A stretch of DNA of 64,000 nt from Bordetella genomosp. 1 (GCF_002261335.1 NZ_NEVL01000007.1:124001-188000); one strand, 5' to 3'; counted from the stretch's first letter, positions 9,239 through 17,458 are shown. Numbers and translations are program-made. Notes: generated from the sequence alone by a model not told the origin.

Positions 9239-10090
9239 TCATCCGTTGAGCCGCAGCAGCGTGCGCAGGAAGCGCTCGCTCAGGTCGGGCCGGACTTCGC
9301 GCGCCACGTCGAACAGCGCCTGCGCATTGGCGTCGACCAACGGGATCGGCGGCACGAACGGGCGGTCGGTATTGAAGGTCACGAAGATGGCCAGGCGCGG
9401 ATTGCGGCAGCGGCTGCCATAGTGATAGCAGGCCGCGGGGTCGACGAACACCGAGGTGCCGGCCGTGCCCTTGAAGTAACGCACCTCGCCGTCGCCCAGC
9501 TCGCGCGCGAACTGCGCGTCGTCGATACGCCGCACGAACGGCGAGCGGCGGATGCGGGCGCTGTCGGCGCGGTCGACGAAGGCGAACGGACCGTCCTGCG
9601 GCTCCTGCACGTCGTTCAGGTAGGTCATGCAATGCAGCGAGCGCGAATCGCCGTAGTCCTTGTGCCACAGCTGGCTCTCGCGCGGCGCGCCCTCGGTGGG
9701 GTAGGAATACAGCACCTGGATGCTGTCGAGCGTCACCTGGTTGCCGAAGTATTCGGCGGCCCGGCCCAGCACGGCCTCGGAGAACGCGAAGCGCACCACG
9801 GGGTTGTCCGCCCGGATGTCTTCGGCGCGGAACAGGTTCACGAACGGATGGCCGGTAGTGCGCGCCTGCACCTCGGCCGTGCGCGGCCGGTAGATGGCGG
9901 AGATCGCCTCCAGCGCCTGCGGGCCGAGCGACGGGCCCGGCGCATAGCCGCGGGTCTGCACGTCGTTCATCTCGCGCGAGGGCATGGCCCAGCGCTCGCG
10001 CGCGACACGGCGGTTGGTCGAGAGCGTCTGCAGATAGCGCAACGGCACCAGACGCCAGCGGATGAAACTTGCCACGGAACGGATCGACAT
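9239..10090 (-). CDS. Phytanoyl-CoA dioxygenase (PhyH)-family Fe(II)/2-oxoglutarate oxygenase
   Basis: A 283-residue protein with a double-stranded beta-helix oxygenase core. The iron-binding facial triad is visible as His143-Lys-Asp145 in LWHKDYGD and His223 in ACYHYGS, with Arg232 placed about nine residues later as expected for 2-oxoglutarate binding. TYLNDV and GDGEVRYFKGTAG between the triad residues are also usual for PhyH proteins. Such enzymes hydroxylate small molecules. Inside a polysaccharide operon, between a hexapeptide acyltransferase and the flippase, it could hydroxylate a sugar or acyl substituent or act on a lipid-linked intermediate, but the substrate cannot be determined. 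ATG start, 16 bases after the preceding stop. Confidence 0.75.
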   Translation of the reverse strand: MSIRSVASFIRWRLVPLRYLQTLSTNRRVARERWAMPSREMNDVQTRGYAPGPSLGPQALEAISAIYRPRTAEVQARTTGHPFVNLFRAEDIRADNPVVRFAFSEAVLGRAAEYFGNQVTLDSIQVLYSYPTEGAPRESQLWHKDYGDSRSLHCMTYLNDVQEPQDGPFAFVDRADSARIRRSPFVRRIDDAQFARELGDGEVRYFKGTAGTSVFVDPAACYHYGSRCRNPRLAIFVTFNTDRPFVPPIPLVDANAQALFDVAREVRPDLSERFLRTLLRLNG

Positions 10091-10106
10091 GATGGCTCCT
10101 CGGAAC

Positions 10107-10640
10107 TCAGATTTTCGGCAGATGCGCGACCCACTCGTCGCTGTTGACGTCGGCGATGCGACGCACGGGCGTCCCGACGTACACGCCGGGCTCGGTAATG
10201 GATTTGTTCACCAGACTCATCGCGCCGATGACCACGTTGTCGCAGATATCGATCGGGCCGATCACGACGGCGTTCGCGCCGATCACGACATTGTCGCCCA
10301 GGCGGAACACTTCACGCGTGGCATGGCGCCGCAGATATTCCGGGTCGGATGGGCTGCGCGCCACCAGCTTCACGCCGGCCATGATCGCCACGCGGCCGGT
10401 GGAGACCACGCCGTTGCCGCCCAGCAGCACGCCGCCGGGATGCGAGATGGCGAGCTGGGCCACGCGGATCGAATGCGCCTGCAGATCGATGGCATAGCAC
10501 CACAGCAGCAGCCGGTCGAGGATCAGCGAGATCGGCTTGCCCAGCAGCGGCACCTTGCGCCAGAAGAAGGTGGAGACACGGATCTGGCCGCGGATGTGCG
10601 ACTCGATCGAGAGCATGCGCCCCAGCAGGCGTTTGATCAT
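10107..10640 (-). CDS. Hexapeptide-repeat acyltransferase
   Basis: A 177-residue protein. Left-handed beta-helix repeats occupy the C-terminal two thirds (HPGGVLLGGNGVVSTG, VAIMAGVKLVA, GDNVVIGANAVVIGP, CDNVVIGAMSLVNKS, PGVYVGTPVRRI). It belongs with the sugar O- or N-acetyltransferases of polysaccharide loci such as LpxA/WecD-like and colanic-acid acyltransferases. The start ATG at 10640 overlaps the stop of the gene upstream by 4 bases. The neighbour downstream is the PhyH-type oxygenase, so the two may decorate the same unit. The donor is presumably acetyl-CoA; the acceptor is unknown. Confidence 0.75.
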   Translation of the reverse strand: MIKRLLGRMLSIESHIRGQIRVSTFFWRKVPLLGKPISLILDRLLLWCYAIDLQAHSIRVAQLAISHPGGVLLGGNGVVSTGRVAIMAGVKLVARSPSDPEYLRRHATREVFRLGDNVVIGANAVVIGPIDICDNVVIGAMSLVNKSITEPGVYVGTPVRRIADVNSDEWVAHLPKI

Positions 10641-12106
10641 GCCGTCGCCTCCCGCGTCAGCGCGCGCCCGGCCTCGACGTCGACCGCGCGCACCAGCGCG
10701 TCGAGGTTGGCCTCGGAAAACAGCGTGGCCGACGGCTGCGGATCGCCGGGATAGCAGCCCAGGCCGAACGCGGCCATCTCGCCCACGTTGGCCGCGGCGT
10801 TGTCGCTCGGCGTGTAGTTGACCGGCTCGTTCAGCGCGCGCGCCAGCGCCTCGTAGGAGCGCACCTGCGTGGCGCCCGTGAAGGTGTTGTAGAACACGTC
10901 GCCCGCCACCAGCACGCGGCGGCCCTGGATGAGCGCGTCCATGCCCATGCTGCTCGTGATGGTGACCATCAGCGGGCCGCAACGCAGCAGGTAGCGGCCG
11001 TTTTCGCGACCGTGCACGAAGCGCAGGTTGTGATAGCGGCGCTTGAGTTCGCGCCAGCGGCGCGCACCCAGCGCACCGAACTGGTTCGGGTGCTCTTTCA
11101 CCCACAGCACCTTGCCGTCGGGCAGGGCGCGCAGGAGGGTCTCGACGAACGCGATCTGGTCGGCACACGGAGCGCCGAAGTACAGCAGCGACGCCTCGGG
11201 CTCGTACTGCAGCGAATACACGACGTTGTCGGCGCTGTACTCGGCCGGCGGCGCATCATAGATGCGGCGCGGCGTCATGAGAAAGCGCATGTAGGCCTTG
11301 TGCTCGGCCACCGATCCCGCCGTGATGTAGTCGGCCCCGCCGGGGAAACGCAGGCGCTTGTAGCTCGCACGGCCGAGCCGCAGCAGTTGCAGCACCTGGC
11401 TGCTCCAGCCCGGCCTGAGCACCAGCGGCAGTTCGCCCTTGCGCTGCTTGAAGTAGCCCAGCCGCGAATTGCGCACGCCCGAAAACGCGTGGTGATAGAT
11501 CGGGCCGGCCTTGTCCTGCGCCACGCCGTCGACGAACGTCTCCACCTTCTGGCGCAATGCCTCGGCCTCGGCGTCGGTCACCGGCGCCGTGCGGATCGGC
11601 TGGGTCAGGTCGGTCGCGTCGACGAAATAGAAGTAGTCCGGCCAATAGCTGTTGGCCCACAGCAGCGGGCGCGTGCCGTGCTTGCGGCAGTAGTAGAACA
11701 GCAGGTGCGTGATGAAGATCGCCACCGGCTCGCTGACGAACGCGTCGAAGCGATGGCGCGCGAACACGTCGGCCACCGCCGCGTGCAGGATGCCGGCGAT
11801 GCGGTCGCGCAATGCCGGCGCGAAGTTCACCAGGCTGCGGTCGCTGTAGATCGGCGACCAGTCGAACTCGGTCACGGCGCGGAAGTCCGCCGGCTCGCGC
11901 CACGTCGTGGCCTCGTCCCGGGCCATGCCCTCGCGCACCACGCGCTCGAGATTCAAGACCACATTGCCGCCCTGCGCGCGGATGTCGGCCTCTTCGGCGT
12001 CGGTCTGCACGATATGAAAGTAATCGGCGCCGGCATGCCGCGCGGCCATCGCGGGAAACAGTCGCGACAGATAGGCGCGCGACAGACAGAGAATTTGTTT
12101 TTTCAT
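10637..12106 (-). CDS. Capsule-biosynthesis-like protein, candidate glycosyltransferase
   Basis: A 489-residue soluble protein with no signal peptide. The C-terminal half carries KVLWVKEHPNQFGALGARRW and LRCGPLMVTITSSMGMDALIQGRRVLVAGDVFYN, the pattern of KpsC/KpsS-like capsule synthesis proteins (a buried Lys/Arg-x-His-Pro and a Ser/Thr-Ser-x-x-Gly-x-Glu/Asp-like turn followed by a conserved Gly). Those proteins are CMP-sugar-dependent GT-B enzymes, which makes this gene the best candidate in the window for transferring the CMP-pseudaminic acid made by the pse genes. That role is inference. The gap of 183 bases upstream (12107-12289) is the largest inside the left half of the operon. Confidence 0.65.
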   Translation of the reverse strand: MKKQILCLSRAYLSRLFPAMAARHAGADYFHIVQTDAEEADIRAQGGNVVLNLERVVREGMARDEATTWREPADFRAVTEFDWSPIYSDRSLVNFAPALRDRIAGILHAAVADVFARHRFDAFVSEPVAIFITHLLFYYCRKHGTRPLLWANSYWPDYFYFVDATDLTQPIRTAPVTDAEAEALRQKVETFVDGVAQDKAGPIYHHAFSGVRNSRLGYFKQRKGELPLVLRPGWSSQVLQLLRLGRASYKRLRFPGGADYITAGSVAEHKAYMRFLMTPRRIYDAPPAEYSADNVVYSLQYEPEASLLYFGAPCADQIAFVETLLRALPDGKVLWVKEHPNQFGALGARRWRELKRRYHNLRFVHGRENGRYLLRCGPLMVTITSSMGMDALIQGRRVLVAGDVFYNTFTGATQVRSYEALARALNEPVNYTPSDNAAANVGEMAAFGLGCYPGDPQPSATLFSEANLDALVRAVDVEAGRALTREATA

Positions 12107-12289
12107 GGTTTTACTTGGTCTTCAGCGCGAGCGCTCCATGATCACCCGGGCGGCACAGGCCTCGGCATGACGAATATCAACACGCCGCGAAGCCACGCCC
12201 ATCGACGGTCGACGCGCGACCGAAATCGCGCGCAGGCCGTCGATATCCCGCCTGTACTTCAGCGCGGAATGGATGCCCTGGCCGGACAT

Positions 12290-13537
12290 TCAGGGATACC
12301 CTTTGCCGATCGTGATGTAGCGGTCCACGCCCTCGTACTCGAGCACGTTGGTGGCCGTGAACGCGCGGTCGTCGCGCCACGGCGCGACGGCTTCGGCGTC
12401 GGCCGGCTGGGCCTGGGTGCTCAGGCCATGGAAGCGCCACTGGCCGGGCTTGTCCTGGGTCCAGAACGCGGGGTTGCGGTGCTGGTCCATGATGAACTGC
12501 AGGCCGCGCGGATCCACGCCGAGCCACTCGCAGAACTTGTCGGTCTGGCGCACCGGCGCCTGCTCGTGCTTGCGCACCAGCGCCAGCCCTTCCTCGCGCG
12601 ACAGACGGCCGTGGCGGATCTCGCGCGACGCGTGATCGGTCACCTTCGAGTAGCCATGCTTGTACAGCTTGAGCTGGTCGTGCAGGTCCATGAAGTTGAA
12701 GCAGTCGACGTGGTCGTAGGTGTCGAACGTGCGGGCGAACGGCGCCGACTCGTAGCCGTGCGTGCGCACCATCTGTTCGTGCTGGGCCTTCGGATCCCAG
12801 CGCACGAAGTTGCCGAGATAGAGGCCGCGCACGCCCACCGACTCGAGGTCGGCATCCTCCGGATAGCGGTACTGCCAGATGTCACCCTCGTCGAGCGTGT
12901 CGAAGATGCTGAGCAGGTCATCGGCCTCGTGGCCCATGAGGTCGTGGTCCTTGCGGTAGCGGCGGGTCATCTCGACCTCGTGCTCATGCGAGAACATGCC
13001 GACCTGCTCGAGGCCCTGGTGCGCGCCCCAGATGATGAGCGGCACCTTGTACCGTACCGCGGTCTGCACCGGGAACACGGTCTGGCCCGCCAGGCAGTGC
13101 CAGTACAGGCTGCCGAACTGGCGCAACGCCGCGCGGGTGATCTTCTTCACCGACAGCGGGTTCACGTTCTGCACCAGGATGTCGCAATCGAAACGGATGC
13201 GCAGGTTGGCGAGGTTGCGGATGCCCAGCGGCGTGTTGAAGTACTTGTTGTACGTCACCAGCAGCGGGTTGAGGCCGAGCCGCTCCTTGACCAGGTGCAC
13301 GATGTAGTACGAATCGTTGGCGCCCGAGACCGGCACGATGCAGTCGTAGGTGGTGCCGCCCGCGCTGCGATACGGCGCCACCAGGGATTGCAGGCGGGCC
13401 CAGCGCGCATCCCAGTCGAGGCTGTCTTTCTCTTCGTGGATGCGGCAGCCCGAGCAGATGCCTTCGTCGTCGAGCGTCAGGCCCAGGGGATGACGGGTCG
13501 TGTACAGGCAGCGGCGGCAGGTGAGAGCGTGCTTCAT
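12290..13537 (-). CDS. N-acetyl sugar amidotransferase, WbpG/PseA family (copy 1, unusual P-loop)
   Basis: A 415-residue PP-loop ATPase-like protein of the N-acetyl sugar amidotransferase family. An N-terminal zinc knuckle is visible as Cys7-x2-Cys10 and Cys28-x2-Cys31. The PP-loop that binds ATP reads SGANDS (residues 71-76) instead of the usual SGGxDS seen in the second copy. Later blocks ILVQNVNPLSVKK, LIIWGAHQG, LYLGNFVRWD and KVTDHASREIRHGRLSREEGLALV match the family and align with the second copy. The enzyme would activate the N-acetyl oxygen with ATP and accept ammonia from HisH/HisF to form an acetamidino group. Its ATG overlaps the HisF-like stop by 4 bases. Confidence 0.8.
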   Translation of the reverse strand: MKHALTCRRCLYTTRHPLGLTLDDEGICSGCRIHEEKDSLDWDARWARLQSLVAPYRSAGGTTYDCIVPVSGANDSYYIVHLVKERLGLNPLLVTYNKYFNTPLGIRNLANLRIRFDCDILVQNVNPLSVKKITRAALRQFGSLYWHCLAGQTVFPVQTAVRYKVPLIIWGAHQGLEQVGMFSHEHEVEMTRRYRKDHDLMGHEADDLLSIFDTLDEGDIWQYRYPEDADLESVGVRGLYLGNFVRWDPKAQHEQMVRTHGYESAPFARTFDTYDHVDCFNFMDLHDQLKLYKHGYSKVTDHASREIRHGRLSREEGLALVRKHEQAPVRQTDKFCEWLGVDPRGLQFIMDQHRNPAFWTQDKPGQWRFHGLSTQAQPADAEAVAPWRDDRAFTATNVLEYEGVDRYITIGKGYP

Positions 13538-14313
13538 GTCGGAGTCGGGAAGGTTCGTTCGACGGCGGGTGCGCGCAGCGGCAGGCCACCGAGTTCTTGC
13601 TTGTACAGACGGACGGCGTGTTCGCGATAGCTCAGGAAATTCCCGACCGCGGCCGCCACCACGCGCCCGCGTTGCAGCGTGTCGCGCAGTTGGCCGGGCT
13701 CGCTCAGGCCACCGAAGGCCAGCAACGGCACGTCGGCCACCGGAAACTGGTCGAGCAGGCGCGCATCGAACGCGCCCGGCGTTCCCTCGTTGCGCCAGTC
13801 GATCACGAGCGCCTCCGACAGCACGCCTTCCCGCAGCAGCGCGGTCACCGCGTCGGACAGCGGCTGTTGCTGCCCGTTGCGGTAATCGAGCCAGCGCAGA
13901 CCCTTGGCCTCCACCGACAGCGGCAGCGCGGCGATCAGGGCCTGCGCGCCCAGGCGCTCGGCCAGCAGACGCGCCGAGGCCGGCGTGTCATGCAGCAGGG
14001 CATCGAGGCAGATGCGGTCGGCACCGGCCTTGATGACGGCCACGCCATCGTCCACGCTCGCGATGCCGCCGGCGTAGATGAGCGGGGTCGAGAGGCCCTT
14101 GCGCGCCACGCGTTCGAGCAGGGCGAAGTCGGGGCCCTGGCCCTGGCGGGTGCGGTCGATGCATTGCAGCACCACCTCGTCGGCGCCCCAGCGATCGAGA
14201 TTCTCGATCAGCACTTCGGGACGCCCGAGCGGCAGATAGCGGCGATAGCCGAACGATTGGACGGCCCAGCCGTCCTTGACGGTGACGACACCGATCAGGC
14301 GCTTCTTAAGCAC
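13534..14313 (-). CDS. HisF-like subunit of the sugar amidotransferase complex
   Basis: A 259-residue (beta/alpha)8 barrel clearly related to imidazole glycerol phosphate synthase HisF (MLKKRLIGVVTVKDG, GADEVVLQCIDR, PLIYAGGIAS, AGADRICLDALL, PLLAFGGLSEPGQL). The two catalytic aspartates of true HisF are missing: the residue equivalent to Asp11 is Thr11, and the one equivalent to Asp130 is Pro131. This argues against histidine synthesis and fits a barrel kept for docking HisH and channelling ammonia to the adjacent WbpG/PseA-like enzymes, as proposed for HisF2 of Pseudomonas O-antigen loci. The start is GTG at 14313, overlapping the HisH stop by 8 bases; no nearby ATG fits. Confidence 0.85.
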   Translation of the reverse strand: MLKKRLIGVVTVKDGWAVQSFGYRRYLPLGRPEVLIENLDRWGADEVVLQCIDRTRQGQGPDFALLERVARKGLSTPLIYAGGIASVDDGVAVIKAGADRICLDALLHDTPASARLLAERLGAQALIAALPLSVEAKGLRWLDYRNGQQQPLSDAVTALLREGVLSEALVIDWRNEGTPGAFDARLLDQFPVADVPLLAFGGLSEPGQLRDTLQRGRVVAAAVGNFLSYREHAVRLYKQELGGLPLRAPAVERTFPTPT

Positions 14314-14926
14314 GGCACAGCCCCTCGATCACATTGCCCAGCAGCGTGCGTCCGGCCGCTTGGCTCTTTTCGGGGTGGAACTGCAGCCCCACCAGATTGT
14401 TTCGACGCACGGCGATCGTGAACGGCTCGCTCTGCCCGTCCAGCCGCGCCACGGCGGCGCGGTACGGCTCGGGCGCCTCGAACACATACGAATGATTGAA
14501 GTACAGCGACTGTCCGTCGCTGGGGCGCAGCATGTCGTCGTCGCCCAGCACTTCCATGCTGTTCCAGCCGATGTGCCAGCGCGCCTGCCGGATCGCCTGC
14601 ACCTGGCCGGGGATCAGGCCCAGGCCCGCGGTGGTCTGCAGCTCTTCCGAGGTGTCGGCCAGCAGCTGCATGCCCAGGCAGATGCCCACGATGGGGCGCC
14701 CGCTCCGCGCCTGCTCCTGCAGATACGTGACGAGATTGCAGGCGTGCAGCGCCTGCATCGCCGCCGGAAACGCGCCCACGCCGGGCAGCAGCAACAGGTC
14801 CGTCTCGCTCAGCACGTCGCGCTCGCTGCTGATGCGGCAGCGATAGCCCATGTTGTGCAGCGCGCGCCACACCGAGGCGAGGTTGCCCACGCCGTAGTCG
14901 ACGATACCGATGGTGCGTCGTTTCAT
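14306..14926 (-). CDS. HisH-like glutaminase subunit of the sugar amidotransferase complex
   Basis: A 206-residue class I glutamine amidotransferase. The nucleophile is Cys83 in GICLGMQLL, and His184 and Glu186 in LQFHPEKS complete the triad, so the glutaminase appears active. The start GIVDYGVGNLASVWRAL is the standard HisH N-terminus. With the HisF-like subunit it would supply ammonia for making acetamidino sugars, by analogy with Pseudomonas aeruginosa WbpG-HisH2-HisF2; it is not expected to serve histidine synthesis because no other his gene is present and its partner lacks catalytic residues. ATG at 14926 overlaps the upstream amidotransferase stop by 4 bases. Confidence 0.9.
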   Translation of the reverse strand: MKRRTIGIVDYGVGNLASVWRALHNMGYRCRISSERDVLSETDLLLLPGVGAFPAAMQALHACNLVTYLQEQARSGRPIVGICLGMQLLADTSEELQTTAGLGLIPGQVQAIRQARWHIGWNSMEVLGDDDMLRPSDGQSLYFNHSYVFEAPEPYRAAVARLDGQSEPFTIAVRRNNLVGLQFHPEKSQAAGRTLLGNVIEGLCRA

Positions 14927-16053
14927 AATCCTTCTCCCACGCGGAAGCGGCGCGTGATGCGGCCGGCGTCGTCCACGTCGAACAGCGTGCGGTTCACCGA
15001 GGCGCGCACCTGGCGCCAGAAATCGTCCACCGACATGCCGATGTATTCGCAGAAGCTGGCGATGTACTCCGGCGCGCACGCATCGTCGTACTTCTCGACC
15101 AGCGCAATGCCCTCGTCGCGCGTCACGCGGCCGAGCCGGATCTCTTCGTTCACGTAGTCGGTCACGCGGCCGAAGCCAAACTTGTAGTACTTGATCATCT
15201 GGTTCAGCGTGACCCAGTCCTCGTCCAGCGAGGTCACGCCGAGCAGGTCGCCCGTGTTCTCGACCGTGTCTTCACGGATCTGCAGCCCGCTCGCGGCCGA
15301 GTACATGCCGTTGTTCACGAGCGACCAATCCCCCAGGAACCAGCCCAGGTAGACGATCTGCAGACCGTGCGCGTCGAACTCTTCGGGCGAGGGGTAGCGA
15401 TAGGGCAGCAGGTCGCGCGGCTGCACGCCGGCCTCGAGCATCCAGTCGGCCGCGCCGCCCGACAGCGTGTTCATGTAGCGCAGATTGTTGCCGTCGTAGC
15501 CGGTGCGGCCCAGCGTCTTGAGATCGCCCAGCTGCAGGCCAGGGTTCTCGCCCCACAGGATGAGCGGGATGTCGTAGCGGATCGCGAGCTGCGGCACGGA
15601 GCTGAACAGCGCCAGCTCGGTCGACTTGGCCCAGTTGGTGAAGCGCAGGAACGACTCGCGCATGAGCCGCTGCCACGTCGTCGGCGCCGGCGCCGACAGC
15701 ACCACGTCGAAGCCCAGTTCGATCAGGTTGGAGATGTTGTCCACGCCGCGCTCGGTCACCTGCTGCGGCGGATAGCTCAGGCAGGCCAGCAGCGGCTTGA
15801 GGCCGAGCTTGTCGCGCACCCACAGCGCCTGGCGCGTGCTGTCCTTGCCGCCGCTCACGCCGATGATGCAGTCGAACTGCTGGCCCGGGCGGCGCGGGAA
15901 CGTGGCGAGCAGATCCTGCAGGATCTCGTAGCGCTCCTGCCAGTCCACGTTCTTCAGGCGCGAAAAGTAGTCGCACGCCGGGCAGATGCCCTCGGGCGTG
16001 AAGTGCGTGTTGGGCCGGGTGTCCGGCTGCAAGCAGCGCGAGCAGTATTTCAT
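14923..16053 (-). CDS. N-acetyl sugar amidotransferase, WbpG/PseA family (copy 2)
   Basis: A 376-residue protein of the same family as the gene at 12290. The zinc knuckle is Cys4-x2-Cys7 and Cys24-x2-Cys27; the PP-loop is the canonical SGGKDS at residues 67-72. Further blocks are NLIELGFDVVLSAP, LILWGENPGLQLGD, IVYLGWFLGDWS, KFGFGRVTDYVNEEIRLGRVTRDEGIALV. In Campylobacter the homologue PseA makes the acetamidino form of pseudaminic acid, and in Pseudomonas WbpG acts on 2,3-diamino sugars. Given the full pseudaminic acid set upstream, acetamidino-pseudaminic acid is the likely product of one of the two copies. Starts with ATG overlapping the previous stop by 4 bases. Confidence 0.85.
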   Translation of the reverse strand: MKYCSRCLQPDTRPNTHFTPEGICPACDYFSRLKNVDWQERYEILQDLLATFPRRPGQQFDCIIGVSGGKDSTRQALWVRDKLGLKPLLACLSYPPQQVTERGVDNISNLIELGFDVVLSAPAPTTWQRLMRESFLRFTNWAKSTELALFSSVPQLAIRYDIPLILWGENPGLQLGDLKTLGRTGYDGNNLRYMNTLSGGAADWMLEAGVQPRDLLPYRYPSPEEFDAHGLQIVYLGWFLGDWSLVNNGMYSAASGLQIREDTVENTGDLLGVTSLDEDWVTLNQMIKYYKFGFGRVTDYVNEEIRLGRVTRDEGIALVEKYDDACAPEYIASFCEYIGMSVDDFWRQVRASVNRTLFDVDDAGRITRRFRVGEGL

Positions 16054-16952
16054 TTCGCCTTACTCTCGATGTCTTTCAAATGAATCATCCCGCGATGGGG
16101 CAAGCGGCAGGCCGGCGCCCAGGCCGGCAAGGTGCAGATCACGTCGCGGCCCGCGCGCAGGCCCAGCACCAGCGCGAACGACTCGCAGCCGGCGATCCAG
16201 CGCGCGCGCCCGATCGACACGCCGATGTCGGGCTCGACATCCAGCACCATCCGCGCGTCATGTTGCGCGCTCAACCAAGCGTCGTACTTGCCGGGCGGGT
16301 CCGACGGATGCGGCCGCAACACGATCCGCAGCGCGTCGGGCAGGCCCAGCGCGGGCAGCAGGCGCACGAACTGGTCGAGCGCCTGGAACTCGCCGGGTTC
16401 GCCGCGGCCCCAGTCGTTGCGCGTGGGCTCCAGCACGTAGAGCAGCTCGGCGGGAGACGCGGGCGCGACGGCGGCGATCGCCGCCAGCTGCGCCTCGACG
16501 TATTCGTTGCGCACGCACTCGATGCGCGCCTGCGCGCCGAACACCCGCCGCGCCTCGGCCTCGGCGTACTCGTCGGTGACCCAGAACACGTCTGGCCACA
16601 CCACCTCGCCATCGCGCTCGAAGCGCGCGGCGTAATTGACCCAGTGATCGATGACCGCCACGCTCGGCACCCCGGCGTCGCGCGCGATCCGGCGGGCGTC
16701 GTGCTCCAGCGTGCTGGCCCAGCCGGTGCCGCTGATCAACATCGGCGCACGCGCGATGGTGTCGTGCAGGTCGGCCGTGCCGGGCTCGCCGAAGGCGCGC
16801 GTCCACAGCGCGTGCGCGGGCCCGTGCATCACGGGCCGCCAGTCGCTGCGGCCGCTCGCGCGCAGGCCGGCCACGATGATGTTGGCCGCGCCGGCGTCGT
16901 GGCACACCACCGCCGTTCCGGGCGGCAGCTCAGGCGTCACGAAATTTCGCAT
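16050..16952 (-). CDS. Unassigned protein of the pseudaminic acid region, GT-B-like
   Basis: About 300 residues, soluble. I do not recognise the family with certainty. It begins with a Rossmann-type strand and loop (AVVCHDAGAANIIVAGL), has SVAVIDHWVNYAARF and PDVFWVTDEYAEAEAR in the first half, and LRIVLRPHPSDPPGKYDAW and GCESFALVLGLRAGRDVICTLPAW in the second; an Arg-Pro-His-Pro stretch followed by a conserved small-residue turn is common in GT-B and capsule-type transferases. It could be a transferase or an epimerase-like protein. The ATG at 16952 was chosen because it starts right before the conserved core; a longer start at 16979 is possible, and both overlap the upstream GNAT gene. Its stop overlaps the amidotransferase start by 4 bases. 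Confidence 0.6.
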   Translation of the reverse strand: MRNFVTPELPPGTAVVCHDAGAANIIVAGLRASGRSDWRPVMHGPAHALWTRAFGEPGTADLHDTIARAPMLISGTGWASTLEHDARRIARDAGVPSVAVIDHWVNYAARFERDGEVVWPDVFWVTDEYAEAEARRVFGAQARIECVRNEYVEAQLAAIAAVAPASPAELLYVLEPTRNDWGRGEPGEFQALDQFVRLLPALGLPDALRIVLRPHPSDPPGKYDAWLSAQHDARMVLDVEPDIGVSIGRARWIAGCESFALVLGLRAGRDVICTLPAWAPACRLPHRGMIHLKDIESKAK

Positions 16953-17445
16953 AGTAGACAATGTCCTGCGGCGTGCCATCGACCAGCTCCTGGGCCACGC
17001 GCACCGCCTCGCGCTGCATGCCGGCGCGCTCCATGATGCGCACCATGCCCACGTTGCAGGCCAGCGTGCCGCCGGTCAGCTTGCGCATGCCCGGTTGCGC
17101 GAGCAACCATTCGCCCAGCGTGCGCCAGGCGTCCAGGCCGTAGCCCTGGCCCCAGGCCCGGCGCGCGCCGATCATGATGCCCATGTCCGCGGTGCCGTGC
17201 TGCGGCGAGACGTAGGCCGTCATCGTGCCCAGCGGCGCGTCGTCGAGATCGCGCACGCTGAGAAAGTGATTCGGGCTGCCATCGAAGGAGCGCAGGTAGG
17301 CCAGACACGATGCCTGGTCGTGGCGGCGAAAGCGCTGGTTGCTGAAGCGCACGACCTCGGCGTCGTTCAGCCAGCCGAGATAGTCGGCGCTGACGTCGTC
17401 AGGCGTGAACGGCCGCAACCGCACTTTCTGCCCTTGCAGGATCAT
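16930..17445 (-). CDS. GNAT-family N-acetyltransferase (RimJ/RimL or PseH-like)
   Basis: A 171-residue GCN5-related N-acetyltransferase. The start GQKVRLRPFTPDDVSADYLGWLND is characteristic of the RimJ/RimL-type and sugar-amine acetyltransferases, and the acetyl-CoA loop region is MIGARRAWGQGYGLDAW (the Arg-x-x-Gly-x-Gly/Ala turn) at about residues 92-108. It lies 13 bases after the DegT aminotransferase stop, so it plausibly acetylates the amine that enzyme introduces. The PseH reaction itself may instead be done by the GNAT domain fused to PseG, leaving this one for another position or sugar. ATG start. Confidence 0.8.
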   Translation of the reverse strand: MILQGQKVRLRPFTPDDVSADYLGWLNDAEVVRFSNQRFRRHDQASCLAYLRSFDGSPNHFLSVRDLDDAPLGTMTAYVSPQHGTADMGIMIGARRAWGQGYGLDAWRTLGEWLLAQPGMRKLTGGTLACNVGMVRIMERAGMQREAVRVAQELVDGTPQDIVYYAKFRDA

Positions 17446-17458
17446 GACCCGCCCCGCC

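Noticed and set aside
13534-14926. HisH/HisF as histidine biosynthesis genes
   Set aside because: They overlap sugar amidotransferase genes, no other his gene is present, and the HisF-like protein lacks both catalytic aspartates.
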